NCBI GenBank assembly: GCA_932294295.1
Contig: OW028584.1
Span: forward strand, 30,675,231-30,739,230
Direction of reading: 5' to 3'
Length of the DNA stretch: 64,000 nt
From: Alitta virens
Taxonomy: Eukaryota > Annelida > Polychaeta > Phyllodocida > Nereididae
The position numbers and the translations under genes are program-made. The notes beneath the pieces are model-generated. The model did no database searches. It was not told the origin of the DNA and saw only the letters and a list, made by a program, of their open reading frames with translations. This document shows, one piece after another, positions 23,517 through 34,552 of this stretch (the first letter of the stretch is position 1; the number at the start of each line of letters is the position of its first letter).

Positions 23517-24026
23517 CTGATGTGTGACGTCTTGATCATTGCCACGAGGAAGCCCGGGACTCTCAAAGGTCTCACAGGCACACAAAAAGATATTTTATTC
23601 AATATATTTATTTTTTTATAAATGTATCAGCTGATAGGCCTAAGCTGTTTGCCAGTTTGCTTAGTTGACCAATGGTTGACCACTGACCAGCCTAAGCAAG
23701 ACCCAAGAAAAAGACATTTGATTGACCTCTTCCTATTCTTTATAATTAGGCTAATAGACAAGATGTCGATAACATATAGGTATCAGACAAATACATAGAA
23801 TTGAGATACTGCAGGACTGAAATCATCTCAAGACTGCAAGTCCAGTGAGCAGATATACAAAATAAAAGCAATTTTAATATTTTCAACTGACCAATTTCCA
23901 ATGCAAAACCTTAATCACAATGCATAACCTTGGAGGAATTATTCCTCCAAGGCATAACTAACCAAGATTCAACCAATACTCTTCTATTGTACCCATATAC
24001 TGCACTCAAAAATGACTGGATGTTTG

Positions 24027-24046
24027 AAATGATCACGTGATCATTT
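24027..24046. promoter_or_regulatory. 20-bp perfect palindrome centred on CACGTG
   Basis: AAATGATCACGTGATCATTT reads identically on both strands. The core ATCACGTGAT is a TFE3/USF-type E-box. Confidence 0.5.
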
Positions 24047-24594
24047 GGACCCCCTCAGTGTCTCCGTTTGATCTCTTGACCTTGAGGGCAGTTGGCCAAC
24101 TCTCACTCACTAAGATATAAATAAAGGGTTTTTCCAAATTAACGATCGGCCTTGAATCGAGTATCTGTTTTTACCAATGCCCTGTACAATTGTTACATTT
24201 TATAAAACACAAGTGCTATAATTAAATGGCCCTGTTTTTGTCATAAGAAAACATGACTTTAATGACCCCAGCCTCCAGTGCTGCCACCATGCAGAGGGAA
24301 CCAATGTAAATGTTTCTGAGAGGAGAGTGCCCGACCTGGGAATCGAAAATGGGACCTCTCGCACGGGAGGTGAGAGCTTTGACTGTAACATCAAAGATGC
24401 ACTCGATGTGAGGGTAACACATGTATGACTCACAATTAACACTGCAAATTGCCACATTACATAAATAATATACTTTCAATTTGCTATCATGTTTATCATT
24501 GAAAAGAGATGATATATAAATAACACAAGATCACAAAACACCATGTTAAAAAATACCTCCTTTAGAAACAACTTAAAATTATGTATATTATTTA

Positions 24595-24800
24595 TGATTG
24601 GATTTAATATGTTAGCCGTTTATTAGCTTTCAATTATCCAAGCCATACATGAATATTGTATAATATAATTGTATATAGTTTACCAAATATGCACGTATGT
24701 GCATCTGGTTGGAATTATTTGAATGTTTAATATCATGTGATCTATATAATACTATGTATAATGTTTAAATCCAATAAATGAACTCAACTCAACTCAATCA
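24595..24800 (+). mobile_element. Possible LINE 3' end with AACTC tail repeats
   Basis: AT-rich 3'-UTR-like sequence ends CCAATAAATGAACTCAACTC followed by more AACTC units. Short tandem repeats at the 3' terminus are characteristic of CR1/L2-like LINEs. Comparable tails are at 8315-8345 (CTGAATGAA units), 19395-19435 (GTACTGAAT units) and 57800-57830 (AATTTC units). No coding part is attached. Confidence 0.35.
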
Positions 24801-25455
24801 CTAAATGTAATAGTATTATAATGGAAACTAGTCTAAAAACCACAATAAATACCCAAATTCAAAAGTAATAATAATAACTAGATTATATGGTGTTTTCTAC
24901 ATAGTTGCGAAACTAAATCTAATCGTGATAAATCACTTTTCTTTGTACAAAAAAATTAACAAAACAACAAACGTTGTAATACAATGTTATACAAAATTCA
25001 TCGATGCAATACAAAATGTATATAGAGTCTCATGTTTCTTATGATATGATTATTAAGGTGATATGACATCACTATACATACCATTTTGAAGCAAATGTCT
25101 TACCTTAACACACCTGAAATTTCAGATTGTTCATAGGTAAACTTCCTCAGCCAACCCTTCCAATTTTCGCCCCTTCTCACCTCCCATCTTTTTGCAGACC
25201 TCTTGTCCCATATATTTATTTTGCTACACGTTTTTTGCCCCTTTTTTATCTGCTGTTTTTCTTAAAATATAGAACAACCGCCCACCTGTGCACACCTGAA
25301 CGTCAGCAGTCTGCATTTGTTGCCAAGCAGCAAATTAGTTGATAAAAATACAGGGCACAGTCTGGATCCTTGCTAGACACAACATGTACATTGCCCACCT
25401 AGCTGCACTTTTATCCATTGCTAATGTGGGTCATGATATACATATGTATTACTTC

Positions 25456-25511
25456 TGTAATATATGACTTTCAAAATTAGTCCTGTAATATATGACTTTC
25501 AAAATTAGTCT
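25456..25511. repeat. 28-bp tandem duplication
   Basis: Two near-identical units of 28 bp starting TGTAATATATGACTTTC, differing at the last base. Confidence 0.9.
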
Positions 25512-25964
25512 TGTTTGTTTGATGTAATGCACGTACTTTAAAATGATTGTATTATGATTATACTGATCACAATGTAACTTCTTGATGTCTCATGTTAGTT
25601 AAGTTTCGTGTATAGTGGCGTTCCATGCTAATCAAGTACACTTGAATAAATTTATGTTGAATCATGATTAAGTGAATCAAATGTATTTTTCTGAGAGACT
25701 TGAATCTTTCAATACAATAATTTGATACAACAGTCTCAATATCAAGTTTGTGATAAACTGAATGTAGTACAACAGGCCCTCGCCATTAAGGTCACCCTTC
25801 GTTCAGAAATTACTGGTCTCAAGTATAAGGTGATCCACATTTTTGGGGTCACATTTGAAATCATCATGACAATAATAAACATGGGCCAAAAATGGTTTTA
25901 ATTGTGAGGTCACCTTAATTACACAATGTCTCAATGCTACTTGGTCTGAAGCTTAGCTTATATG

Positions 25965-26125
25965 ACCTGCTTCCAGAGGCAGACATAATGATGAGATGAT
26001 AAGGCTTGGAGTCCACACTATGTTACACAAATTACCCCATGCCTCAGCATAGACACTGAGTACAAGGTACCTCTAATTTAACATCTCATGCGATTGACAT
26101 GAAGATTGCTCATCAGGTCTCCTAG
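25965..26125 (-). mobile_element. SINE family 2 body fragment
   Basis: AGAGGCAGACATAATGATGAG, GGAGTCCACACTATGTTACAC, TACCCCATGCCTCAGC and GACACTGAGTACAAGGTACC are in the same order as in the 26850 and 8500 copies. The tRNA-like head is missing. Confidence 0.6.
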
Positions 26126-26757
26126 AAATATACACTAAACTTCTGTCTCTCTACAAAAATGTTGTTAATATTCACATCAACACCTTCAACTACACTAGGT
26201 TCCCTGATTGCACTCTTTCCTAATTAACAGATTAGTCCATTGGCAAATTGTTGCAGCTGTATAGACTATCTACATGCTATTTACATCCTGATCTACTTAA
26301 GCTGTGATCCAGTTAACTCCAGATGGGACAGTAAATATAAAGGATTCTTGGCAGACAATATAAAATGACATTGAATAAGATCCAACTAATGGCCTTGTGT
26401 GGTTACCATGAAAACAAAACGCAGTTTATTCATCAAATACAAAACTTATACAACCTAACCATTAGGACAACTTTTCTGGTTTTAATTGTGAGAGAAACAT
26501 TTCAACTATTATTAAGGTATCAGCTGAAATAGCCTTAAACTTGATCAGGTTTTCCACTTTGTTCTGACGTCTCTAGACCCTCTACAGGTCTTAATGATGA
26601 GGTGGTCTTCCTGTGAAGTAAATTCCAACAGTTTTAGCTGGGTCAAAAACCCCTAATTGTCTTAGTTGTGAAGTGGTCGTAATAGAGATATCAATTTCAT
26701 AGTTAGCAGGTAAACCAGCACAGTGTCAGACAGACAGAAAAATGGTAGTGCGAAAGG

Positions 26758-26820
26758 CAGACAGATAGATAGACAGATAGATAGTTAGATAGATAGACAG
26801 ATAGACAGATAGATAGATAT
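26758..26820. repeat. GATA/GACA microsatellite
   Basis: About 15 units of GATA with GACA and TTAGATA interruptions, adjoining a SINE family 2 copy. Confidence 0.95.
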
Positions 26821-26849
26821 GGGAAGTGCAGTCCTCCAAGGCAAGTTCT

Positions 26850-27100
26850 TGCCACTATCGAGGGTTGATTGATGAGGTGAGAGAGAGAGGAGTCCACCCA
26901 TGTTGCACATTTACCCCATGGGTGGGATCTTTAACTTGCCTCAGCATAGACACCAAGTACAAGGGACCACCAATTAAACGTCTCATCCTAACGACATCCA
27001 GCTGGGAGGATGCTCATGAAAGGTTGCCCGGGCCTGGGATTGAACCCGGGTCCTTCAGAGGAGCAGGCGAGCATCTTACGACTTGACCACCCAGCTAGGA
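26850..27100 (-). mobile_element. tRNA-derived SINE, family 2, best copy
   Basis: On the minus strand the head has TAGCTGGGTGG (27097-27087) as an A-box-like word and GGTTCAATCCC (27046-27036) as B box, about 40 bp apart. The body includes AGCATCCTCCCAGC, GTACTTGGTGTCTATGCTGA and AGATCCCACCCATGGGG, ending near CTCACCTCATCAATC. The same body recurs in fragments across the window. Confidence 0.65.
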
Positions 27101-27289
27101 CGCCAAGCTGACAAAAGTTCAGAAAAAATGGAAATCTGATACAGTCAAAATAGGCTTATCCAACCCGTGACTTGAGAATGCAATACTACCTTTCTACAAT
27201 TAAACTGTTCAATAAATTTCGTGTTCCAGCCACACCTAAATACAAAATGTACAATTGGGCAAAGAACAAAAGGATTGGATTTATTGCAG

Positions 27290-27441
27290 AATGTTACAAA
27301 TGTGAAATGTCTATCAGACAACAAAGGTATCATGTTATCACCTAGTGGAGAGTTAATATACCCAAAGAATTTCTTTATCACATCACCTTCGCCTGAAATG
27401 CCATCAGTTAGCATTGGGTGGGAAAAAGACAAAGGGGATAT
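27290..27441 (+). CDS. Candidate internal exon, plus strand
   Basis: 152-bp open segment between an acceptor GGATTTATTGCAG and a donor AT|GTAAGA (phase 0 to phase 2). The peptide reads NVTNVKCLSDNKGIMLSPSG and continues ELIYPKNFFITSPSPEMPSV; it has believable composition. It lies between a SINE (26850-27100) and a MITE (27518-27671), and no partner exon was found nearby. Unrecognised; could be chance. Confidence 0.25.
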
Positions 27442-27517
27442 GTAAGAACAAGGAGATATGTAATTCTCTATATAAGTAACATATCACAAAAGATATGTCT
27501 ATGGATGGTGGCAGACA

Positions 27518-27671
27518 TACATGGCCAAATGTGCTACGTGCGTTTTCCATGCGTTTGGATAAAGCATGGAAAATGCATGGTTTTCACCTCATTTCAATTA
27601 GTCAAAAAATATGCGTTTTCCATGCGTTTATCCTTCTTATGGAAAACGCACGTGGCACATTTGGCCATGTA
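27518..27671. mobile_element. 154-bp MITE with 33-bp terminal inverted repeats
   Basis: The ends TACATGGCCAAATGTGC... (27518-27550) and their complement (27639-27671) match over 33 bp with one mismatch. If the outer TA is the target duplication, the element proper is CATGGCC...GGCCATG. The interior carries several GCGTTTTCCATGCG repeats in both orientations, so the whole unit could fold into a branched hairpin. No coding potential. Confidence 0.85.
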
Positions 27672-27674
27672 GTG

Positions 27675-27935
27675 ATGAGATGATCAATAAGCGAGTTATA
27701 AGCAACTATGTGGGATCTTTTACTTGCCTTAGCATATGAACTCAACACACAGTCTACTGCAACACATGACTACTTATAATCCACATTAACTGGTTTTGCA
27801 GCACACTGGTCTGAAGCTTAGTTTATTTGACAGGGAAATGCCAGATGTAATGATGTGAATGGATCACATGGATGGGGTTTCTAACTTGCCTTGGCATAGT
27901 CACTGAGTGCAATACACCAACCTCCTGTACCAATA
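27675..27935 (-). mobile_element. Two SINE family 2 body fragments
   Basis: First fragment: TGATGAGATGATCAATAAG then GGGATCTTTTACTTGCCTTA. Second fragment (27840-27930): AGATGTAATGATGTGAATGG, CTTGCCTTGGCATAGTCACT. Both match the family 2 body. Further scraps: 29768-29830, 36058-36090, 37505-37560 and 43090-43175. Confidence 0.45.
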
Positions 27936-28212
27936 CCTATTATGAAGCATAGATTTTAAGGCAACGGTTTTTTTATCTTTCGTTTCTCGACACCGCCGGC
28001 CAAACTTTTGCAGTGCCGCTCAATTAACAAATCAACAATTGTCTGGGCAAATATGTGTATTGCATCTCAAAGTATCACATCACCTGTGTTAGTTTATGAA
28101 AAAAAAAACTTTCTGGGAATTTTTTTTATTTTCCAACCAACCGTCTCATGAAAAACAGTCCGAGAAAGTTCCGAGAAACATAAGATCAAAAAACCGTGGC
28201 CTAAGAGCGCCT

Positions 28213-28274
28213 AGTCCAGAAGTTGAACACAGGACCTCCAGATGAGCCAGCCTGTATCTTAACTACTAGGCCAC
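28213..28274 (-). repeat. tRNA-like SINE head
   Basis: Minus strand: GTGGCCTAGTAGTTAAGATA (A-box-like) and CCTGTGTTCAACTTCTGGA (decayed B box). Spacing is typical of tRNA-derived SINEs. Confidence 0.4.
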
Positions 28275-28385
28275 AAAACTGCTGCATAAAATAGGATATA
28301 AAAGCCATCCACCAAAGTTTGCAACAAGCAGCCAACGGTTCACCTAACCTACTCTGGCTCTGAACCCATGGCCCATCATTCACAC

Positions 28386-28424
28386 TGATGCTGCTGCTGC
28401 TGCTGCTGATGCTGCTACTGATGC
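28386..28424. repeat. (CTG)n array
   Basis: CTG units with GATG interruptions; the ORFs across it are polyLeu or polySer/Ala artefacts. Confidence 0.93.
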
Positions 28425-29250
28425 AAGGAAAGAAGAAAAAACAGCCCCAGGAAGGCAAGAAAGAACTCTCAGATCAGATTCCCAGGTGGGAGGGTTATTA
28501 CCCCAGGAGGGGAAATAGTTACCCCTTTGTTTATCACCTCCTAGAATTCCCTTGTTACCCCCTGACACCCTAGGTATCTATAACAACCAATAAAATAGAA
28601 AGAAATTCGCAATCTTTCACTCTAAATCACCCCCAAGAAATTGAGGGATTGTGAGAATAACATGAATAATAGAAATCATATAAAAGGGAAATTAGTAACT
28701 CGTGAAGTCATCTGTATGATTTACTCAATAGCACTGGATCAAAGTTAAAATAAAACAGAAACATATTTAAGATTGTTACAACTCATTCCAATGGCTACAG
28801 CCTGTAACTCTTTGCAATTTATTTAACAGTGAGAAATCGCTAAGTTGAAAAGTAATTTCAGATCCAATTCTACATGGAATGTTGCAATTGCACAATCAGC
28901 CATGCAATCAAACTTCGAAAAGGAATGATTGATTTTTTGCACCATTTTTTTTTTTTTTCAAAAACAAAAATATATTCTTCATATGTATTTGTAACTACAT
29001 TTTAATGGAATAGCTACATGAATCAAAGCGATGCTAATCACATTTTCCATCTTTTTATCTCCCAAAAATAACGAGAAACGTTCCTTCATTGGCCGAAATT
29101 ACATACAAAATGAATGAATGTTTTAGTGTCTCAGTATTATTACTTATGTGAATTATGTCAATAGTATATTAATGCATTTTCCAAAGAAAGTTTATAAGCA
29201 ACATGTATTTCTTCATTAAAAACTTTTATATACATTTTTTATTTCCTCAG

Positions 29251-29312
29251 ACTGGGATTCGAACCTAGGTCCCCAGCGTGACAAGCAAGCGGCAGTACCT
29301 ATGGAGCCAAAG
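29251..29312 (-). repeat. tRNA-like SINE head with perfect B box
   Basis: Minus strand: TGGCTCCATAGGTACTGCCG and GGTTCGAATCCCAG, the canonical B box. The rest of a cloverleaf is not evident, so SINE-derived is preferred over a real tRNA. Confidence 0.5.
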
Positions 29313-30480
29313 ACATCCTCCCATGACGTATGTTCAAAATAATGTCAGCAGCAAAAATGTCAAACAATACAGTCACTGTATCAGATAGAACGTGCGCAAC
29401 TGATAAACAATGATAAACATCATGAAATACAACCAAGAAAAAAAATGAAATAAATGCGCAATAAAATCGAAGGACAAGGCCTTTGTTAAAGGAGCTTTCC
29501 AAAATGCATTGCGCGGTTGACAAGAACACGAAGCTTTGGATTGCTAGAGATCAACTAGTACAGGGTTTTATTATCTTAATGAGAATCTATCTGTTTGTAC
29601 TGCAGCCAATATATGTGTACAATAATGTATGCATTACGGATGTTGCTTGTTTGTGTATTATTGTGTTTTATTTCAAATCTTAAGTCACACTAGAGGTGAG
29701 TGCACACGTATTTATTTAAGAATTAGATCAAATTAAAATATCTTGGTGTCTCGATGGTACTGGGTCTGAAGCTTAGCCAGCTTATATGATCGTCTACCAG
29801 AGGCAGACGTAATGATGAGATGATAAGGAAAATATTAAAACAGATTCAAGTGAGCAGCTAATTGTTATTTCATGACTATACTTTCTCGTTTAAGCCAATT
29901 ATTGTCAATATAATAGCAGCATTTGTTTGAGTATATATGTGAAAATGTACAACTTACTTAGAGCAGCGACATACTTCCTATTAGTCCATCAATTCACCCC
30001 AAAAAAAAAAAAAAAGCTGATAGGCGGGTAAGTACACAAACGTGTATGTAATTAGGTAAGTCCTACTTAACTTTTTGTATGTGAGTATGAAAGTGCAAAA
30101 AGGTAAGTGACATTGGAACATTTTTTGATATACCTTCAGCCATATTTGCTTGCCTTAGGCCAGTTATTAAGACAATGTTATTAGAGATACGAAACTCAAA
30201 ACATCGCTGAAAAACATGTCAAAAGGCCAAGGGGCGAGTAAATATAAACTTTGAAATATAAAACAAAAAATATGCAGAAAACAACAAGTACAGATGGATA
30301 AATAGGTGGCGAACAACACTAAGAAAGATTGCCTGGGGTGAGATGATCATGCAAAAGCCGAGATTTATGAATTGTCGGGTGGGCCATTACAGGATTGGCT
30401 GCAGGCAGTGCACACATACTGCAGCAGTACAGCTGCAGGACCCCTTGATGTGGAGGCTGACTCTTGATGGCAAGATGCTT

Positions 30481-30513
30481 CAGCAGCGGCAGCAGCAGCA
30501 GCAGCAGCAGCAG
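30481..30513. repeat. (CAG)n array
   Basis: Ten or so CAG units with one CGG. A tRNA-like or SINE body is not evident beside it. Confidence 0.93.
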
Positions 30514-30741
30514 AATAGTTAGTATTGATACAACCCAAAGCAATGTCATCACTTCATATCATTAATGTATAGATGTTTATATATATTATTATATAGGTTT
30601 TATTGTTGGAGAGTCCATTTATAAAAAAATATGTATCGCAATAATTGCACAAATGTTACTCGAGGTTTTACAACTTATTTGCCTTTCTGAGATTTGACAA
30701 TGTATTTGAATCCACCAGATTTGCTTACAGTTCTACAAGCG

Positions 30742-30933
30742 TCATAACAAGCGTTGTACGTCATGACTAACGTCGTAGGAATCGTCAACAAAGGAAGAGA
30801 ACGCTCGAGACGCAGCGTCATTCATCAAGAACACGTGGTTGTCAAGGACTGTTGTCAAGGCGTCATTAGCAACCGTTGCTTGGTAATGTCCACCTGACAG
30901 GTAGGGCGTTACTGAGTAATGTCTAAAAAGCAT
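30742..30933 (-). CDS. Candidate 63-codon small ORF in a CpG-rich island
   Basis: Minus-strand ATG-to-TGA frame of 63 codons, starting MLFRHYSVTPYLSGGHYQAT, with fair codon balance and no low complexity. The island has more CpG than its surroundings. It also carries a CACGTG E-box and the palindrome TTAGCAACCGTTGCT (30866-30880). It may be a small gene, an exon (possible acceptor TGCTTTTTAG just after the ATG), or a regulatory island whose ORF is accidental. Unrecognised. Confidence 0.25.
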   Translation of the reverse strand: MLFRHYSVTPYLSGGHYQATVANDALTTVLDNHVFLMNDAASRAFSSFVDDSYDVSHDVQRLL

Positions 30934-30963
30934 TTTCTTTTTCTTTCTTTCTTTCTTTCTTTG

Positions 30964-31930
30964 GAAAAACTTTCCATATGCTTTCTTATAGGCTTATAAT
31001 TCCTGAACCTGATTTGAAGTTAATGAAAAAATAAGAAGAAAAAAAAAAGTTTTCAAATTTTGGAAAAGTGATCTTATACATTTTAATTTCCACAAAACAA
31101 TTAGTCAATTTTTATTATACCAAGTGATATTAATCTTGAATAAGTACCTCTCTACATAGCAAGTGGTTCTCTGGTGTAGTGGTTATTTAATCATTACAAA
31201 TCTGCATCACACTGGTATATTGTGTCAAATTCTTAAAACATATGAAACAACTGTCATAAGACAACCTTATTCCATTAAAACTACCTTGAGCCTAATCCCA
31301 CAATCAAAACATCAAACTAAACATTATAGTTTCAACTATTTTCTCAACATGTACATATAACCTACTAATTGAGACCACATAATAATGACGATTGAACTTA
31401 GCACCAATGGTGATCTCAATAGCGAAGATCTACTGTACTTTGTCTACCTTTCTATTGAGCCAATTCAGCTCAATTAAATCTGACAAGTCACAAAAAACAC
31501 CTGAATATCCTCAATTACTTCATTGCTTTTAAGGTGGGCCATCTCTATTAACATCAAATATCAAACATGACAGTTCATCAGAACACAACAATGTCAGCCC
31601 ATTTGGTTGATGACCAGGGTGTTTCTACAAGACTCTGGGCAATAGGGTAATGCTGCAAAAACCCTTTAACCCCTTTTGGGTGATTTTCTGCACCCTCCAA
31701 AAGAAGAAGCACAAGTGCTGTTAAAGCCTGTACTCCGAAACCTGTCAGGTTTTTTAATGAAATAATGGATTTTTGACTCCCCACCTTTTCTGCAGGTTAT
31801 CCTATTAAAGCATGTACAGTAGGGCCTGGGTATAATGAACCATTTGGAACAGTCAAAAAGTGTTCTTATAACCAGGGTTGGCTATATGCAGGTTTAAAAT
31901 ATATAACGGGAGTATCGCTATCAGCGGGAG
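30964..31930. other. No gene seen
   Basis: Follows a (TTTC)n run (30932-30962). A minus ORF at 31578-31784 is unsupported; a pogo-like relic begins near 31810. Confidence 0.45.
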
Positions 31931-31931
31931 T

Positions 31932-32120
31932 TGGGGACCTAGCTCAGAGGTATCCCGAGGGGCTTCCAACCACTGGGTCCCGGGTTCAATTCCTGTTCGA
32001 GCCTAAGTTGGATGGCTGTTTCATCCTTCCTCTCATTGCCATGGTCCCCTGCCTGTCCTAATTAGCCCATCAGATGCAGAAATACAGGACATAAAGCCCT
32101 AATCCACCCAACACACGCTA
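31932..32120 (+). mobile_element. tRNA-derived SINE, family 1, best copy
   Basis: The tRNA-like head has a near-perfect A box (TAGCTCAGAGG, 31940-31950) and B box (GGTTCAATTCC, 31983-31993), the internal RNA polymerase III promoter. The body follows: CTCATTGCCATGGTCCCCTG, ATTAGCCCATCAGATGCAG and a tail ACATAAAGCCCTAATCCACC. The cloverleaf is not intact, so it is not a functional tRNA. Two other copies share the body. Confidence 0.75.
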
Positions 32121-32162
32121 TAAGCATGTTTGTTACAAACGGGTCTCACTGTATCACATATA

Positions 32163-32324
32163 CAGTAGAATCCCACATTAAGGTCACCCAATATTTAGAC
32201 CAACTTGGTTTTAGTTCAGTGGGTCCCAAAACTATTAGTACATCGTAAAAAACTTACTGAATCAAGATATTTTAAAAGCTTACTTCATTGATCCCCATGT
32301 GGTCTTACTTGTGGGCCTATACTG
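32163..32324. mobile_element. 162-bp pogo/Tigger-like MITE
   Basis: TA-flanked (32161-32162 and 32325-32326). It starts CAGTAGAATCCCACATTAAG and ends GGTCTTACTTGTGGGCCTATACTG. Same family as 18246-18427 by its ends and the internal ATTAAG/CTTA words; the interior is diverged. Confidence 0.6.
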
Positions 32325-33763
32325 TAGGGAAATTCAGGAAATACGAATTAGGTCTCCAGGTTACCATTATGTACCTGCCAAGAGTAATTCAGTCATTAAC
32401 TGATGACAATAGGAGCATTTTATGAGCTGCACAGCATCAGGTGAATGCAATTTTGTCATTTGCTAGAGAGCATTGATAGAATTTTTGAGGTTTTATTTAA
32501 GGTGCTTTTAGCATCTATTCAGAATAGAAGACCCACTTGCAAACATGTAAGAACCTGTAGCACTGATTAGTGGCCATAAACTGATGTATAGTGGTCTGGT
32601 GCTGACCAAACATATCCCTTGGAATCAAGAATTATAAATCCTGTCAAAAAGGAAATAATGATTCCATTTCAATTAAAAAACCAAAAACCATGTTTATTAA
32701 TATAAATCCATATTCTTGGTGGTCCACAATTTGTGTTGCTTAATTACCAGAATGTATCTTGATAGTATAAGTCTTATACATCCATGCAGTAACATACAAC
32801 TAGTTAGTTTCATAAAATATGGTTGACTCTGGACAGCTGTAGCAACCTATTCCTGGCTGCAGCTGTAACTAGTTGAAGCCAGCCACCTCTGTCTACTCCT
32901 GCCACTTTCATCAACTGAACTTGAGAAGGAATCGAACTCAATACTGGCTATCACTTAAACCAATGGACCAATTATAGTATCGAGAGGTTGAAAGGTGACG
33001 TAAGCAGCAAGAGAGAACATGAAATATAGTAGAACAGTGGCAACAAAATGAGTCTGAATCGAACCCAATACTCTCACAATCTAGTCACCACCTAAACAAT
33101 TAAACCAACCACAGTACCAATGGGAGGAAAGAGAAATAAAACGATGTACGGAGAGTAGCTTGATGGGAGAGAGAGGGATTGAGCAGTGTCAACCTGTCAA
33201 TTAGCTCACTGCTTCATTTTAGCCAGTCACGCAATTTCCCCATCATTGTATGAATACAGGGGGTGCAAATTACCCTGCCTTCCCCTACTGATTTACCAGC
33301 TTTTAGCCCTCTTTCACACCTGGGGGTGGCTGGGAAATGGGGTAATTTGTCCCATTTCACCCTCACATGCATTGCTGTGATAAATATGGAGAGGTACAAC
33401 TCAGCTGTCACTGTAATAAATACTCATAAAGAGGGCAGAGTAGTTGTGAGTGCTCACTGATTTTGACCACACCTCAGTGCAATTCTCATGCACAGTAATT
33501 TAGTAAATAGATAGGAGAAAGGGTACTAATGATTTTTGACACCTTTTTAACACTCTTTCTTCATGTTAAAATGTAATTACCACACATTTTCTGATTTTTC
33601 TCGCTCCCTTTTATGAAGTTTAATTATGGTGATTACCATATTCATTATTGAGCAATAGCTATTTCCACGAGTGACAAAGAAATGAAACATGATTTTTAAC
33701 AGCTCTCTTAGGCATTACTGACTTTAATTCATTCAAAATATTTCATCATTAACTTACGAAAAC

Positions 33764-33821
33764 ATTGTATTGTATTGCATTGTATTGTATTGTATTGTAT
33801 TGCATTGTATTGCATTGTATC
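33764..33821. repeat. (TGTAT)n pentanucleotide array
   Basis: About 11 units alternating TGTAT and TGCAT. Related pentamers: (AATAG)n at 15297-15318 and (AATTG)n at 15491-15510. Confidence 0.93.
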
Positions 33822-33996
33822 AATGTAAAGTCCTGATCTCACTGATCTTAGTAAGTCTGTAAAATGCCCTATATTCAAACCACAAATGAAACTACTGATT
33901 TAGATAAACAATCAGCATTTTATATTAGCAACATGACAATACATCAGTAGAAACGACAAGATACTGAAGTGGCCTCATGAACATAATATTAAGACT

Positions 33997-34054
33997 GGGA
34001 TCGAACCTGGGTCTTCCAGATGAAAGTTAACACCTTAACCACTGGACCTCACAT
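33997..34054 (-). repeat. tRNA-like SINE head
   Basis: Minus strand: GTCCAGTGGTTAAGGTG (A-box-like) and GGTTCGATCCC (perfect B box). No family 1 or 2 body is recognisable. Similar isolated heads on the minus strand lie at 4486-4548, 24338-24400, 32927-32985 and 33054-33118. Confidence 0.5.
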
Positions 34055-34510
34055 CTGTCGTTTACAAGGATGATCCACTTTCATCCCATTTGAACACAAT
34101 CTTTACCCGATTTTAGCAACTACATCTGTCACTATGCACCTCCACCCCTCCAGGCTTATTGGGATGATCAGATTTGGTCCAGACTCAAAACTGGGGCAGG
34201 TGGGCCAATAGGTACACAGATGGATCCTTGGTCTCCTAATTCCAACCCCCTGCAGCCCTTTTACCCCCTCCAGTGCCCCTCCTGCACCTACAACCTGTCA
34301 CCCTTCTGTAGACACATGATCTACACCCAAAAGGTCATGACATTGGATGTGATACATTTGGACATGAAATGTTTCATTTTACAGAAAACATTGGTACCAG
34401 CCCTTACAGTGTATAAGTCATGAGGATGCTCTATTACAAGAAAGGCAGATTACCATGTCTTTGATTACAATATATGAGTAGAGGCAAGTTAAATACGGCA
34501 ATATTGCCAA

Positions 34511-34552
34511 TGTCTCTGTTGTAGAAAAAAAGGACACAATGCCCGTGCTTGT
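34511..34552 (+). pseudogene. Possible CCHC zinc knuckle of a retroelement
   Basis: The frame CLCCRKKGHNARAC fits C-x2-C-x4-H-x4-C exactly. It has the basic residues and Gly-His expected of nucleocapsid/gag-type or LINE ORF1 zinc knuckles. The open frame is only about 28 codons, with stops on both sides and no further gag sequence. Confidence 0.3.

Larger units (their letters stand above)
23520..25960. other. No gene seen
   Basis: Contains the 25-bp near-perfect palindrome CCTTGGAGGAAT-T-ATTCCTCCAAGG (23928-23952), the CACGTG palindrome, a SINE head at 24338-24400 and a LINE-like 3' tail. ORFs are short and AT-biased. Confidence 0.45.
28560..30740. other. No gene seen
   Basis: AT-rich with a SINE head at 29251, poly-A near 30001 and a CAG array. 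No coding signal. Confidence 0.5.

Noticed and set aside
29251..29312. Possible tRNA gene (perfect B box)
   Set aside because: No acceptor stem or anticodon arm could be paired; fits a SINE head.
31932..32000. Possible tRNA gene (good A and B boxes)
   Set aside because: The cloverleaf does not close and the following body recurs elsewhere, so it is a SINE.
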